Shown: positions 10,341 to 19,736, counted from the first letter of the stretch. The stretch: 64,000 nt of DNA from Pannonibacter tanglangensis (GCF_009915685.1 NZ_JAABLP010000003.1), one strand, 5' to 3'. Numbers and translations are program-made. The notes: generated by a model not told the origin, from the letters alone.

Positions 10341-11192
10341 TCATGCAGCCAGCGGGAACACCGCATTCACCTGGCCCGTGCCCGACGAGGTGAAATAGTC
10401 GGTCAGGATCTCGGCCTTGCCGGTGTACTTGTCCCAGCCGAGCAGGCCCATCAGCATCGCCGTGTCATGCATCAGCCCCTCGCCGTGACAGGCCCTCGCA
10501 TATTCCGGCAACATGGCGGTGAACTCCCCGAACCGCCCTTGCGTCCACAGGTCCAGCACCCGCTTGTCGACCTGGCGGTAGAACTCGTTCGAGATCGTGT
10601 GAATGCCGGCCTGGGCCTCGTTGTTGTCGTGGATGCGGTGCGACAGCGAGCCGGAGGCCAGCACGGCGGCGTTGCAGCCGCTTGCCTCGATGGCCTCGCG
10701 CACGGCCTCGCCGATCCGCCGGCTGTCCTCCAGTTCGTGCCAGGGGCACCAGGCGGCGATCGACAGCACCTTCATCCGGTGGTCCGGGTTGATGTATTTC
10801 AAGGGCACCAGCGTGCCGTATTCCAGCTCCAGCGTGTCGACATGATGCGCCTCGATGCGCACGCCCTTGCCCCTTGCGATCTGCGCCACCGCATCGCCCA
10901 GCGCCGGCGCGCCCTCGTAGTCATAGGCGAGGTTCTGGATGAACTGCGGGAACTCGTTCGAGGTGTAGATGCCCTGGTAGCGGGCGGAGGCGTTGATGTG
11001 GAACCCGCTGTTGACCAGCCAGTGGGTGTCGAAGACCACCAGCGTGTCGACGCCGGTCGCCGCGCAGCGCCGGCGGATCTCGATCAGGCCGTCGATGGCC
11101 GACTGCCGGCAGCCGTGATGCTGTCCCGGCAGCTCCGACAGGAACATGGACGGCACATGCGTGACCTTGGCGGCGAGTGAAATCTTGCCCAT
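10341..11192 (-). CDS. hpaD: 3,4-dihydroxyphenylacetate 2,3-dioxygenase (homoprotocatechuate ring cleavage)
   Basis: 283 residues, the length I recall for E. coli HpaD, and closely similar throughout, e.g. KVTHVPSMFLSELPG, VFDTHWLVNS, LASGSLSHR and SSGTGQVNAVFPL. It is a class III extradiol (LigB-fold) dioxygenase. Candidate metal ligands are His12, His57 and Glu238. It opens homoprotocatechuate to 5-carboxymethyl-2-hydroxymuconic semialdehyde using oxygen and Fe or Mn. The ATG at 11192 has GGGAGG upstream. It is alone on its strand, divergent from the ABC importer; hpaE/F/G/H are not in the window. Confidence 0.92.
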   Translation of the reverse strand: MGKISLAAKVTHVPSMFLSELPGQHHGCRQSAIDGLIEIRRRCAATGVDTLVVFDTHWLVNSGFHINASARYQGIYTSNEFPQFIQNLAYDYEGAPALGDAVAQIARGKGVRIEAHHVDTLELEYGTLVPLKYINPDHRMKVLSIAAWCPWHELEDSRRIGEAVREAIEASGCNAAVLASGSLSHRIHDNNEAQAGIHTISNEFYRQVDKRVLDLWTQGRFGEFTAMLPEYARACHGEGLMHDTAMLMGLLGWDKYTGKAEILTDYFTSSGTGQVNAVFPLAA

Positions 11193-11256
11193 GAGTGGAA
11201 CCTCCCGTTGTGTGCGGCAATGCAGCCGATGAACGGGCCAGGCCGCCCTTCGAGCC

Positions 11257-11270
11257 TTGACCTGGATCAA
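11257..11270. promoter_or_regulatory. Candidate FNR/FixK-type box upstream of hpaD
   Basis: The sequence TTGACCTGGATCAA fits TTGA-N6-TCAA. Its centre is about 71 bases from the hpaD start, so a class II promoter would give a leader of about 30 bases. One such match could occur by chance in 64 kb, so this is only a candidate. Confidence 0.35.
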
Positions 11271-11472
11271 CGGAAAGCGCGGGATCCTGCGGCCTGCCGC
11301 GCTCGGTCAAGCCCGAGTGCGTGGCCGATCAAGGGCATGGGATGGCCGGAATCTCTGGCTCGTCTAGGATCGGGGACAACAGGACGCAACACCGGAACCG
11401 AGGTTGCACCGTCCCTCCGGCCCCTCCGGAGGGCGGCCGGTCCCCTGCGTCCTCGCACTGGGAGGAAGCACC

Positions 11473-12723
11473 ATGAAACATCTGATCCTTGCAGGCACGG
11501 CGACCGCCGTGCTCGCCCTGTTTGCCGGCGCCGCATCCGCTGCGGATGCCCCGAAATGCGGCCTTGCCAACGGCCAGGCGGCGAGCGGCGAACCGATCAA
11601 CATCGGCGCCATCGTCTCCAGGACAGGCCCGGACGACTTCAGCGCCTCGGCCCAGGCGGCCAAGGCCTATTTCGACTGCGTCAACGCCAACGGCGGCATC
11701 AACGGCCGTCCGGTGAACTACATCATCGGCGACGACCAGTGGAACCCGGAGATCGCCGCCCAGCTCGCCGCCAAGCTGGTCGATGACCAGAAGGTCGTGG
11801 CCATGGTCGGCAACTCCAGCTTTGTCGAATGCGCGGCCAATGCCGCCGGCTATGCCGAAAAGGGCGTGGTCGCCATCGCCGGCGTCGGCGTCCCGCGCGA
11901 GTGCTTCACCGCCTGGACCTATGCGCCGCTCAACGCCGGCCCGCGCCTGTCGACGCTGGCCGTGGCCGAGCACATCAACAAGACCTCGGGCGCGAAGAAG
12001 TTCGTCTGCATCGCCCCGAACATCCCCAATGTGGGGGCCTGGGCCTGTGACGGCGTGACCGTCTGGGCCAACCAGAACGGCGCGGAATCCTCCACGATCC
12101 TGATCGACCCGGGTTCCTCCGATGCCACCTCGGTCGTGCTTCAGGCGGCCAGCATGAGCCCGGACGCCATCATTCTCAGCCTGCCCAAGGGCGTCATGCT
12201 GCCGGTGCTGGTGGCCGCCGAGGAACAGGGTCTCCACGAGACCATCAAGTTCGGCTCGGCGGCCTCCGGCTACAGCCTCGACGTGCCGGGCGCGCTCGGG
12301 CCGGCCTGGGACGGCAAGTTCGTCGTCAACATGGAGTTCCAGCCGCTTGATGCCGACACGCCCGACAACCGCAACTGGCGCGCCGTCATGGATGCCTATG
12401 CCGGCAAGGACGTCCCGCGCGACACCTTCGCCCAGGCTGGCTATCTCTCCGCCCGTCTGGCCACCGAGGCCATGCTGAAGCTGGATCCGGCCAAGATCGA
12501 GCGCGACAGCGTCGCCACGGCGCTCAGCGAGGTGAAGACCTTCGAGAGCGATATCCTTTGCGCCCCCTGGTACTACGGCGCCGAGCTGTCGCGTCACAAC
12601 GCCAACAACACCCTGCGCAACGCCGTCACCGACAACGGCACGTGGAAGACCGTCTCCGACTGCGCTGCGGTCAATGACCCGGAGCTGACCGACATCCGCG
12701 CCTTTGAAGCCACGCTGCGCTGA
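11473..12723 (+). CDS. Branched-chain amino acid-type ABC transporter substrate-binding protein
   Basis: 416 residues, periplasmic. A Sec signal peptide (MKHLILAGTATAVLALFAGAAS) ends near ASA-AD. The mature protein has the Peripla_BP_6 layout (INIGAIVSRTG, NGGINGRPVNYIIGDDQ, PGSSDATSVVLQAA). The ATG at 11473 has GGGAGGAAG upstream. It leads a five-gene importer operon; the spread of this family includes many carriers of aromatic acids, and the aromatic genes around it favour such a substrate over leucine. Confidence 0.92.
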   Translation: MKHLILAGTATAVLALFAGAASAADAPKCGLANGQAASGEPINIGAIVSRTGPDDFSASAQAAKAYFDCVNANGGINGRPVNYIIGDDQWNPEIAAQLAAKLVDDQKVVAMVGNSSFVECAANAAGYAEKGVVAIAGVGVPRECFTAWTYAPLNAGPRLSTLAVAEHINKTSGAKKFVCIAPNIPNVGAWACDGVTVWANQNGAESSTILIDPGSSDATSVVLQAASMSPDAIILSLPKGVMLPVLVAAEEQGLHETIKFGSAASGYSLDVPGALGPAWDGKFVVNMEFQPLDADTPDNRNWRAVMDAYAGKDVPRDTFAQAGYLSARLATEAMLKLDPAKIERDSVATALSEVKTFESDILCAPWYYGAELSRHNANNTLRNAVTDNGTWKTVSDCAAVNDPELTDIRAFEATLR

Positions 12724-12737
12724 ACGTCTCCTCCCTT

Positions 12738-12771
12738 GCCCGGGCAGGCCTGTCCTGCCCGGGTCTTTTTT
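12738..12771 (+). terminator. Intra-operon terminator/attenuator after the binding-protein gene
   Basis: A perfect 10-bp stem, CCCGGGCAGG with CCTGCCCGGG, has a five-base loop and is followed by TCTTTTTT. It lies 15 bases after the binding-protein stop and 28 bases before the first permease start. Partial termination here would give more binding protein than membrane subunits, a common arrangement in such operons. Confidence 0.92.
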
Positions 12772-12798
12772 GCTCCTGACACTCCGGTCGGCTCAGCC

Positions 12799-13665
12799 AT
12801 GTCCATCCTCCTTGCCTTTGTCGTGTCGGGTCTCGGCATCGGGGCGGTCTATGCCCTGTCGGGCGTGGGCCTCGTGGTCCTCTACCGGGCAACCGGTGTG
12901 ATCAATTTCGCCTTCGGCGCCCTCGGTGCGCTCGGGGCCTTCGTCGCCTGGACCCTGATCGAGCAGGGCCATGCCGATGCTCTGGCCTGGCTGGCCGCCA
13001 TTCTGGTCGCTGCCGCCGGCTCCTATGCCTATGGCCGCCTGATCGCGCCGCGTCTGGCCTTCCGTGATCCCGTCGTGCGCTCCGTCGGCACGCTCGGCTT
13101 TGCCCTCGTGCTGCTCGGCTTCATCGGCTGGTACTGGGGCGAGGTGCCGCGCCGGCTCAACCTGCCGACCGACAAGACCTCCATCGCGCTCTTCGGGGCC
13201 CGCCTCAACATGACGCGCATCATCGCGCTCGCGCTGGCCCTTGCCATGGTGGCTGCCATCACGGTGCTGCTCGCACGCACCCGGGTCGGGCTCTATCTGC
13301 GCTCGCTGGCCGATGACCGTGACCTCTCCGCCATCCTCGGCATCCGCGTCGTGCAGCTCGAGGCCTTCGCCTGGGGGATTTCCGGCGTCTTTGCCGGCAT
13401 CTGCGGGTTGCTGCTGGCCAATCTCGTCCGCCTCCAGGGCATGCAGCTGACTTTCCTCGTCGTGCCTGCGATTGCCGCCGCCATTCTCGGCCAGTTGCGC
13501 TCGCTGCCGGCCACCGCTGTTGCCGGCCTCGCCATCGGCGTCACCGAGGCCTGTCTCACCGCCGTCCCGAGCGTTGCGCCCTACCGCACTGCCGCCCCCT
13601 TCGTCATCGCGCTCGTGGCTGTCGCCACCATGCGCGCCAGCCTTCTGTCGATGGACCGCCGATGA
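12799..13665 (+). CDS. Branched-chain amino acid-type ABC transporter permease (LivH type)
   Basis: 288 residues with about eight membrane helices and the LivH opening LLAFVVSGLGIGAVYALSGVGLVVLYRATGVINFA. The start at 12799 is the family-like ATG; an upstream in-frame ATG at 12736 lies inside the terminator stem and is rejected. It overlaps the next permease gene (ATGA). Confidence 0.93.
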   Translation: MSILLAFVVSGLGIGAVYALSGVGLVVLYRATGVINFAFGALGALGAFVAWTLIEQGHADALAWLAAILVAAAGSYAYGRLIAPRLAFRDPVVRSVGTLGFALVLLGFIGWYWGEVPRRLNLPTDKTSIALFGARLNMTRIIALALALAMVAAITVLLARTRVGLYLRSLADDRDLSAILGIRVVQLEAFAWGISGVFAGICGLLLANLVRLQGMQLTFLVVPAIAAAILGQLRSLPATAVAGLAIGVTEACLTAVPSVAPYRTAAPFVIALVAVATMRASLLSMDRR

Positions 13666-14786
13666 CCGCTCCCCTCTCCACTGGCCCGCTGGCTCAGGCC
13701 CCCGTGGCCCATCTCACCGTGGAACGGCCGGGCCTTGCCCGCTACCGGCGACTGGTCACCATTCCGCTGGTGCTGATCTCGGCAGCGGTCCTCGTCTCGC
13801 TGGTGGCCAATGCCTACTGGATCTCGACGCTCACCTCGGCGGCCGCGCTGGCACTGGCGGCCGCCGGTGTCGGGCTGCTCTATGGCCAGCTCGGGCTCGT
13901 CTCCCTGTGCCAGTTCGGCCTCATCGGCGTCGGCGGCTGGGTCACGCTGCGCACCGGCTTTGCCTTCGGCTGGCCGTTCGAGCTGTCGCTCCTGTCCGGC
14001 GGCGTGGCCGCCTCGCTGGTCGGCATCCTCTGCGGCCTGCCGGCCTTGCGGCTCAAGGGGCTCTATCTCGCTCTGGTGACGCTGATGCTCGCCGGCGGCT
14101 TCCAGGTGGTGATCAACGCCTTCGGCTTTCCCGATGGCGGCGACGGCTTCCTCGGCCGCGCCGATGCCAGCCAGCGCCTGATGCTGCCGCGCCCCCTGCT
14201 CGCCACCGGCAACGAGGCCTATTTCCTCTACGCCGTCATCGTGCTGGCGCTCGGCCTCATGCTTATCGAGCTGCACCGGCGCACAAGGCCCGGCCGCTCC
14301 TGGGCCATGATCCGCGCCGGCGAGACCACGGCCCTGTCGGCCGGCGTCAACCTGCTCCTCTACAAGGCCTGGGCCTTTGCACTGGCCGGGTTCCTCGCCG
14401 GTCTTGCCGGCGGTGTGCTGGCCGGCGGTGTCGGCCAGCTCGACGGTCGCGCCTTCTCGGCCGCCGAGTCGCTCAATCTCTTCGCCCTCACCGTCGTGGG
14501 CGGGGCCTATCACTGGTTCGGTGCCGTCATCGCCGGGCTGCTCCTGCGCGCCGTCCCGTCCCTGCTGACCGATCACGGCGTTGATGGCTATCTCGCCATG
14601 GTCATCTTCGGCGCGGCCCTGCTGCACGCCCTTGTCACCGCCCCGACAGGGATCGCCGGCCAGATTGCCGGACTTGGCCGATGGCTGACCGGCCTGATCG
14701 CCAGCGAAAGCACCCCATCGCCAGCGCAACAGGAAGCTCCCGCCTCCGACAAGCTCACCGCCGACACGGGGGACAGACACCCATGA
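13662..14786 (+). CDS. Branched-chain amino acid-type ABC transporter permease (LivM type)
   Basis: 374 residues with a hydrophilic N-terminal tail of about 28 residues, roughly nine to ten membrane helices and the LivM patterns LYGQLGLVSLCQFGLIGVGG and LPALRLKGLYLALVTLM. Start and stop overlap the neighbouring transporter genes (ATGA at both ends), so the subunits are translated in a coupled way. The C-terminal 45 residues are polar and less conserved. Confidence 0.92.
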   Translation: MTAPLSTGPLAQAPVAHLTVERPGLARYRRLVTIPLVLISAAVLVSLVANAYWISTLTSAAALALAAAGVGLLYGQLGLVSLCQFGLIGVGGWVTLRTGFAFGWPFELSLLSGGVAASLVGILCGLPALRLKGLYLALVTLMLAGGFQVVINAFGFPDGGDGFLGRADASQRLMLPRPLLATGNEAYFLYAVIVLALGLMLIELHRRTRPGRSWAMIRAGETTALSAGVNLLLYKAWAFALAGFLAGLAGGVLAGGVGQLDGRAFSAAESLNLFALTVVGGAYHWFGAVIAGLLLRAVPSLLTDHGVDGYLAMVIFGAALLHALVTAPTGIAGQIAGLGRWLTGLIASESTPSPAQQEAPASDKLTADTGDRHP

Positions 14787-15490
14787 TCCGCATCGACAAT
14801 CTCACGGTCCAGTTCGGCGCGGTGCGCCCGCTGGACGGCCTGTCGGCCGAGCTGACCCAGCCGATCATCGGCCTCGTCGGCCCCAACGGGGCCGGCAAGA
14901 CCACCCTGCTCAACGTCTTCTCCGGCTTCCTCACGCCCGTCACCGGCTCCATCGAGCTGGACGGCCGGGATCTCCTGCCGCTGTCGCCGACGCGCCGCGT
15001 CCAGGCCGGGCTGCGGCGCACCTTCCAGACCGAGCAGGTCGCCGATGACCTCTCCGCCTGGGACAATGTTCTTGCGCTGGCCGATCACATCGACCTTAAG
15101 GGCGCGCGCATCGGCGACGAGGTGGAGCGGGCGCTGGCCTTCACCGGGCTCGGGACGCGGGCCCAGGTCATGGGGGCCGCCCTCAATCTCTATGAACGGC
15201 GCATGGTCGAGATCGCCCGCGCGCTGGTCGGCCATCCGCGCCTCATCCTGATGGACGAGCCCGGTGCCGGTCTCGACGAGGCCGAGGCGCTGCGCCTGCG
15301 CCAGTGCATCCTCGGCATCCCGCAGGCCTTCGGCGCCACGGTGCTGCTCATCGACCACGATGTCGACCTGATTTCCGCCACCTGCGGCGAGACGCTGGTG
15401 CTGGATTTCGGCAAGCGCCTCGCCCTCGGCCCCACCCGCACCGTCCTCGATGATCCCGTCGTCCACCGCGCCTATCTCGGAGCTGCCTGA
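14783..15490 (+). CDS. Branched-chain amino acid-type ABC transporter ATP-binding protein (LivG type)
   Basis: 235 residues. Walker A is GPNGAGKTT, the Q-loop region RRTFQTEQV and Walker B LILMDEPGAGLDEAE. The signature position reads LNLYERRMVEIARAL, so the usual Ser and Gly of LSGGQ/LSYG are replaced by Asn and Glu; the ATP site that uses this signature may be weak or inactive. It is slightly short for LivG. It overlaps the LivM stop and lies three bases before the LivF-type gene. Confidence 0.9.
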   Translation: MIRIDNLTVQFGAVRPLDGLSAELTQPIIGLVGPNGAGKTTLLNVFSGFLTPVTGSIELDGRDLLPLSPTRRVQAGLRRTFQTEQVADDLSAWDNVLALADHIDLKGARIGDEVERALAFTGLGTRAQVMGAALNLYERRMVEIARALVGHPRLILMDEPGAGLDEAEALRLRQCILGIPQAFGATVLLIDHDVDLISATCGETLVLDFGKRLALGPTRTVLDDPVVHRAYLGAA

Positions 15491-15493
15491 GCC

Positions 15494-16216
15494 ATGAGCA
15501 CCATCGACGTCTCCGGCCTCGTCCTCCATCGCGGCGGCAAGCGCGTGCTGCATGGCATTGACCTCACCGTCACGGCCGGCGAGATCACCGCCCTCGTCGG
15601 CGCCAACGGCGCCGGCAAGTCCAGCCTCGTCGGTGCCATGGCCGGGGTCCTGCCGCTCACCGCCGGCCGCATCCTGCTCGACGGCGAGCGCATCGACGGC
15701 CGCTCCCCCGACAGCGTCCGCCGCGCCGGCATCGCCATCGTGCCCGAAGGCCACCGGGTGCTGACCAGCCTTACCGTCATCGACAACCTGCGCGCCGCCG
15801 GATCGATGCTGGCGCCGGCGGCCCTCTCCGGCGCCATCGAGGAGGTGCTCGCCCTCTTCCCCGAGCTGGTGCAGCGGCTGGAAGTGCGCGGCGGCTCGCT
15901 CTCCGGCGGCCAGAAGCAGATGGTCGCCATGGGTCAGGCCCTCATCGCCAGGCCGCGCTTCCTGCTCATCGACGAACTCTCGCTGGGTCTTGCTCCCGCC
16001 ATCGTCAAGCGCCTCGCCGGCACCCTGACCGAGATTGCCGCCAAGGGCACCGGCGTGTTGCTGATCGAGCAGTTCACCACCCTCGCCCTGTCCCTCTCGC
16101 GTCAGGCCATGGTGATGGAGCGCGGCAACCTGGTCTTCTCGGGCACCGCCGCCGACCTCTCCGCCCGCCCCGACATCCTGCACAGCGCCTACCTCGCCGG
16201 CGGCAAGGGGCACTAA
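15494..16216 (+). CDS. Branched-chain amino acid-type ABC transporter ATP-binding protein (LivF type)
   Basis: 240 residues with intact motifs: Walker A GANGAGKSS, signature SLSGGQKQM, Walker B FLLIDELSLGLAP, and the LivF pattern IVPEGHRVLTSLTVIDNL. It is the last gene of the importer operon and is followed by a strong terminator. Its intact signature contrasts with the changed one in the partner ATPase. Confidence 0.93.
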   Translation: MSTIDVSGLVLHRGGKRVLHGIDLTVTAGEITALVGANGAGKSSLVGAMAGVLPLTAGRILLDGERIDGRSPDSVRRAGIAIVPEGHRVLTSLTVIDNLRAAGSMLAPAALSGAIEEVLALFPELVQRLEVRGGSLSGGQKQMVAMGQALIARPRFLLIDELSLGLAPAIVKRLAGTLTEIAAKGTGVLLIEQFTTLALSLSRQAMVMERGNLVFSGTAADLSARPDILHSAYLAGGKGH

Positions 16217-16272
16217 GACCCGCCCCAGGCCTCCCGTCCCCGTGGTTCCCCATCTGGACACTGTGCAAACTC

Positions 16273-16309
16273 AAACGCCGCCCCGGCGACCCCGTGGCGG
16301 CGTTTTTTT
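16273..16309 (+). terminator. Rho-independent terminator after the ABC importer operon
   Basis: AAACGCCGCC pairs with GGCGGCGTTT across a 13-base loop and is followed by more T residues. It lies 57 bases after the LivF-type stop, just before the convergent GMC oxidoreductase stop. Confidence 0.88.
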
Positions 16310-16328
16310 CGGCCATCGCGACCCTGCG

Positions 16329-17918
16329 CTATCCCCGCCCGAGCAGGAAGTCGGCGCAGCGTTCGCCAATCATGATCGAGGGGGCGTTGGTGTTGCCGCT
16401 GACCAGCGTCGGCATCACCGAGGCATCGGCGATGCGAAGCCGGCCGATGCCGCGCACGCGCAGCTGGCTGTCGACCACCGCCTCGTCGTCCTCGCCCATG
16501 CGGCAGGTGCCGGAGGGGTGATAGACCGTCTTGGCATAGCGGCGGACATGGTCCTCGATCTGCGCGTCGCTCAGCGTCTCCGCCTCGGAGGGCAGCAGCT
16601 CGCGCTCGATCAGCTTCTGCAGCGAGGGCTGGCGCAGGATGCGGCGCGCCAGCTTCACCCCGCGCACCAGCGTGTCCACGTCGTCCTGTTCGGCGAGGAA
16701 GTTCGGATCGAGCAGGATCGGCTCGTTCGGGTCGGCCGAGCGTAGCTTCACCGTGCCGCGCGACTTCGGCCGGAGGAAGCAGGGGTTCAGCGACAGGCCG
16801 TGCCCGGCCAGCGGCTCACGCCCCACATCGCCCATCAGCGTCGGGATGACATGGAACTGGACATCGGGACGGCCCGAACCGCTCGTGTCGAAGAACCCGC
16901 CGCATTCCACCACATTCGAGGTCAGCAGCCCGGACCTGGTCAGGAAATACTGCAGGCCATGCCGGATCGCCTTCAGCCCCCGGTCCGCGCCGAGCAGGCT
17001 GATCGGGTCCTTCGCCCTGGCGTAGACCGACACCTCCAGATGGTCCTGAAAGTTCCGGCCGACGCCCGGCAGGTCGCGCAGCACCGGGATGCCGAGCGGT
17101 TCCAGCTCCGCCGCCGGCCCCAGTCCCGACAGCATCATCAGCTTCGGCGTCGCCAGCGCCCCGGCCGACAGCACCACTTCCGCCCGCGCCTGCACGGTGT
17201 GCTCGCTGCCGTCCTCGCGGCGGTAGCTGAGCCCGGTCGCCGCACCGTTCTCGATGATCAGCCGCGACACGGCACAGCCCGTGCGCACCACCAGCTTCGG
17301 GTTGCCCCTGAGCGGCTTCAGATAGGCGACCGCCGTCGAGGCGCGCTGCCCGTTGCCGGTGGTTGACTGGTAGAATCCGGTCCCGGCCTGTTCCGCGCCG
17401 TTGAAGTCGTCATTGTAGGCGTGGCCCGCCTCCTGTGCCGCCTTGACGAAGGCGAGGCTCAGCGGATGCCGGTGGCGCGGGTCGTTGACGCTTTGCGGCC
17501 CGTCCGCCCCGTGCCAGGCATTGGACAGGCGCTGGTTGTTTTCCGCCCTCCGGAAATACGGCAGCACATCGGCATAGGCCCAGCCGCGCGCGCCCATGGC
17601 GGCCCAGGTGTCATAGTCCTGCCGCTGGCCGCGGATGTAGATCATCGCGTTGACCGAGGAGCCGCCGCCAAGCGTGCGCCCCTGCGGGATATGCATGACG
17701 CGGCCCTGCGCATGCGGCTGAGGCTCGGACTGGTACAGCCAGGTCCGCGCCGTGCCGATGACCCGCACGAAGGTCGCCGGAATATGCACGAACATCGAAT
17801 TGTCCGCCGGACCCGCCTCCAGCAGCAGCACAGTCTTGCCGGCATTGACCAGCCTGTGCGCAACGGCAGACCCGGCCGATCCGGCCCCGATGACGACGTA
17901 GTCGAAGGTTTCGGTCAT
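16329..17918 (-). CDS. GMC family FAD-dependent alcohol oxidoreductase
   Basis: 529 residues with the GMC order of motifs: FAD-binding VIGAGSAGSAVAHRL at the N-terminus, GRTLGGGSSVNAM, LSAGALATPKLMMLSG, and the C-terminal active-site HPSGTCRMG His followed by the SGNTNAPS Asn. It belongs to the choline dehydrogenase/AlkJ-like group that passes electrons to the respiratory chain. It follows the aldehyde dehydrogenase gene by seven bases on the same strand, so the pair probably turns an alcohol into an acid. Choline is not favoured because no bet genes are present; an aryl-ethanol is suggested by context. Confidence 0.9.
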   Translation of the reverse strand: MTETFDYVVIGAGSAGSAVAHRLVNAGKTVLLLEAGPADNSMFVHIPATFVRVIGTARTWLYQSEPQPHAQGRVMHIPQGRTLGGGSSVNAMIYIRGQRQDYDTWAAMGARGWAYADVLPYFRRAENNQRLSNAWHGADGPQSVNDPRHRHPLSLAFVKAAQEAGHAYNDDFNGAEQAGTGFYQSTTGNGQRASTAVAYLKPLRGNPKLVVRTGCAVSRLIIENGAATGLSYRREDGSEHTVQARAEVVLSAGALATPKLMMLSGLGPAAELEPLGIPVLRDLPGVGRNFQDHLEVSVYARAKDPISLLGADRGLKAIRHGLQYFLTRSGLLTSNVVECGGFFDTSGSGRPDVQFHVIPTLMGDVGREPLAGHGLSLNPCFLRPKSRGTVKLRSADPNEPILLDPNFLAEQDDVDTLVRGVKLARRILRQPSLQKLIERELLPSEAETLSDAQIEDHVRRYAKTVYHPSGTCRMGEDDEAVVDSQLRVRGIGRLRIADASVMPTLVSGNTNAPSIMIGERCADFLLGRG

Positions 17919-17925
17919 GGCTGTC

Positions 17926-19443
17926 TCACGAATACCGGATGATCACGGTCTTGGATTCCAGATAGGCGTCCAGCGCCGCCCGGCCGTGCTCGCGGCCTAT
18001 GCCGGACTGCTTGTAGCCGCCGAAGGGGGCGTTGGCGTCGACGGTGTTGTGGCTGTTGACCCACACCGTGCCGGCCTTCAGGGCGCGGCTGGCGTGGAAG
18101 GCCTTGTTGAGGTCGCGCGTCCAGATCGAGGCGGCCAGACCATAGCGGCTGTCGTTGGCCAGCCGGATCGCCTCGTCCAGATCGGTGAAGGGCATGGCCG
18201 CCACCACGGGCCCGAACACTTCCTCCTGCACGATTTCCATCTCGGAGCTCACACCGTCGAAGATGGTGGGGGCGACAAAATAGCCTCCCTCCGGCAAGGT
18301 CCGCGCGCCGCAGATGCGCCGGGCGCCTGCCGCCTCGGCGCGTTCGATGAAGCCGTTCACCCGGTTGCGGTGGCGGGCGGAGACCAGCGGATTGATCTGG
18401 GCCTTCGGATCAAGGCCCGAGCCCAGGGTCATGCTGTCGGCCACCCCGGCCAGTCCCTCCAGCGTCCTGTCATAGACCGATTTCTCGATCAGCAGCCGCG
18501 AGGCCGAGGTGCAGACCTGACCCTGGTTGAAGAACATGCCAAGCCCCGCCATCAGCGGTTCCTGGCCCTGGTCGGCATCGGCGCAGATGATCATCGGCGA
18601 CTTGCCGCCCAGCTCCAGCGTGAAGCGGGTCATGGTGTCGAGCGCCTTGCGGCCGATCATCTGGCCGACTTCGGTCGAGCCGGTGAAGGTGATCTTGTCC
18701 ACGCCGGGATGCGCCGTCAGCGCCGCGCCGGTCACCGATCCCCGGCCGGTGATGATGTTGAGCACGCCTTCCGGCAGGCCGACGCGGGCGGCAATCTCGG
18801 CCAGCCGAAGCGCGGTCAGCGGCGTTTCCTCGGCCGGCTTCAGGATCACGGTGCAGCCGCAGGCAAGCGCCGGGGCAATCTTCCAGATGCCCATCAGCAG
18901 CGGGAAGTTCCAGGGCACGATCGCCGCCACCACGCCCACCGGCTCCTTGATGGTGGCCGAGAAATGGTGGCTTCCCGGCGGCACGGCGATGGACGTGTCA
19001 TAGCTCGATCCCTCGATCTTCGTCGCCCAGCCGGCAAAATAGCGCAGCCACTCCACCGATCCGCCGACGCTGAGACCGCGCGCGATGCCAACCGACTTGC
19101 CGTTCTCCAGCGTCTCCAGCTCCGCCAGCAGCGCCCCGTCCGCCTCGATGGCGTTGGCAAGATCCAGGATCAGCTTCTCCCGGTCCGCCGGGCGCATCCG
19201 CGACCACGGCCCCTCCAGGGCGGCGCGCGCGGCAACGACCGCCGCCTCGACACCGGCAGCGCCGTATTCCGGCACCTCGGCGATCACCCGCCCGGTTGCC
19301 GGGTCATGCACGGCAATGGCCTCGCCGGCCCCCTCGTCGGTGAATGCCCCCTTGATGAAGGCGCGATGCGGTCCGTTGAGAAACCGGGCGGCTTCCTCGC
19401 TCATCTGCGAGGCGGCAGCCGGCGTTGCGGTCTGGATGGTCAT
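17926..19443 (-). CDS. Aldehyde dehydrogenase, phenylacetaldehyde-dehydrogenase-like (FeaB/PadA type)
   Basis: 505 residues. The catalytic Cys is in FNQGQVCTSASR, the general-base Glu in LELGGKSP, and VPWNFPL and GFGGYKQSG-type loops are present. Stretches such as AQINPLVS, AGTVWVNSHN and DANAPFGG resemble E. coli FeaB, the phenylacetaldehyde dehydrogenase, as I recall it. The start has GGGAGG upstream. It leads a two-gene operon with the GMC oxidoreductase. Oxidation of (hydroxy)phenylacetaldehydes would feed HpaD; a role on the HpaD product (HpaE-like) is a weaker alternative. Confidence 0.85.
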   Translation of the reverse strand: MTIQTATPAAASQMSEEAARFLNGPHRAFIKGAFTDEGAGEAIAVHDPATGRVIAEVPEYGAAGVEAAVVAARAALEGPWSRMRPADREKLILDLANAIEADGALLAELETLENGKSVGIARGLSVGGSVEWLRYFAGWATKIEGSSYDTSIAVPPGSHHFSATIKEPVGVVAAIVPWNFPLLMGIWKIAPALACGCTVILKPAEETPLTALRLAEIAARVGLPEGVLNIITGRGSVTGAALTAHPGVDKITFTGSTEVGQMIGRKALDTMTRFTLELGGKSPMIICADADQGQEPLMAGLGMFFNQGQVCTSASRLLIEKSVYDRTLEGLAGVADSMTLGSGLDPKAQINPLVSARHRNRVNGFIERAEAAGARRICGARTLPEGGYFVAPTIFDGVSSEMEIVQEEVFGPVVAAMPFTDLDEAIRLANDSRYGLAASIWTRDLNKAFHASRALKAGTVWVNSHNTVDANAPFGGYKQSGIGREHGRAALDAYLESKTVIIRYS

Positions 19444-19736
19444 GGGTGTCCTCCCTGCCCGGACGTCAGGGCCGGGCGCTGTTGATGGCTCACCCTAGCG
19501 ACCCGGCTGCGGGGTCAAAACCGGCTGCACCGCGCCTTGCGCGGGTGGGCAAGGCTCTCTGCCCCGGCGGTCAATCGCCCCGCCGCACCGCCCGGATCTC
19601 CTGCTGAAACCGGCTGCGGCAGAGCCCCGGCGCCGCCATGGCAAGGCCCCGGCGCCAGCACGGCACAACCACGGCTTCGTGTCTTTCCAATCCTGCCGTT
19701 TCGCGTTACCCGTCTGCAATCTGGATCTTCGTGAAC

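Noticed and set aside
16329..19443. Choline-to-betaine pathway (BetA/BetB)
   Set aside because: The aldehyde dehydrogenase resembles phenylacetaldehyde dehydrogenase, and no betI, choline sulfatase or betaine transporter is present.
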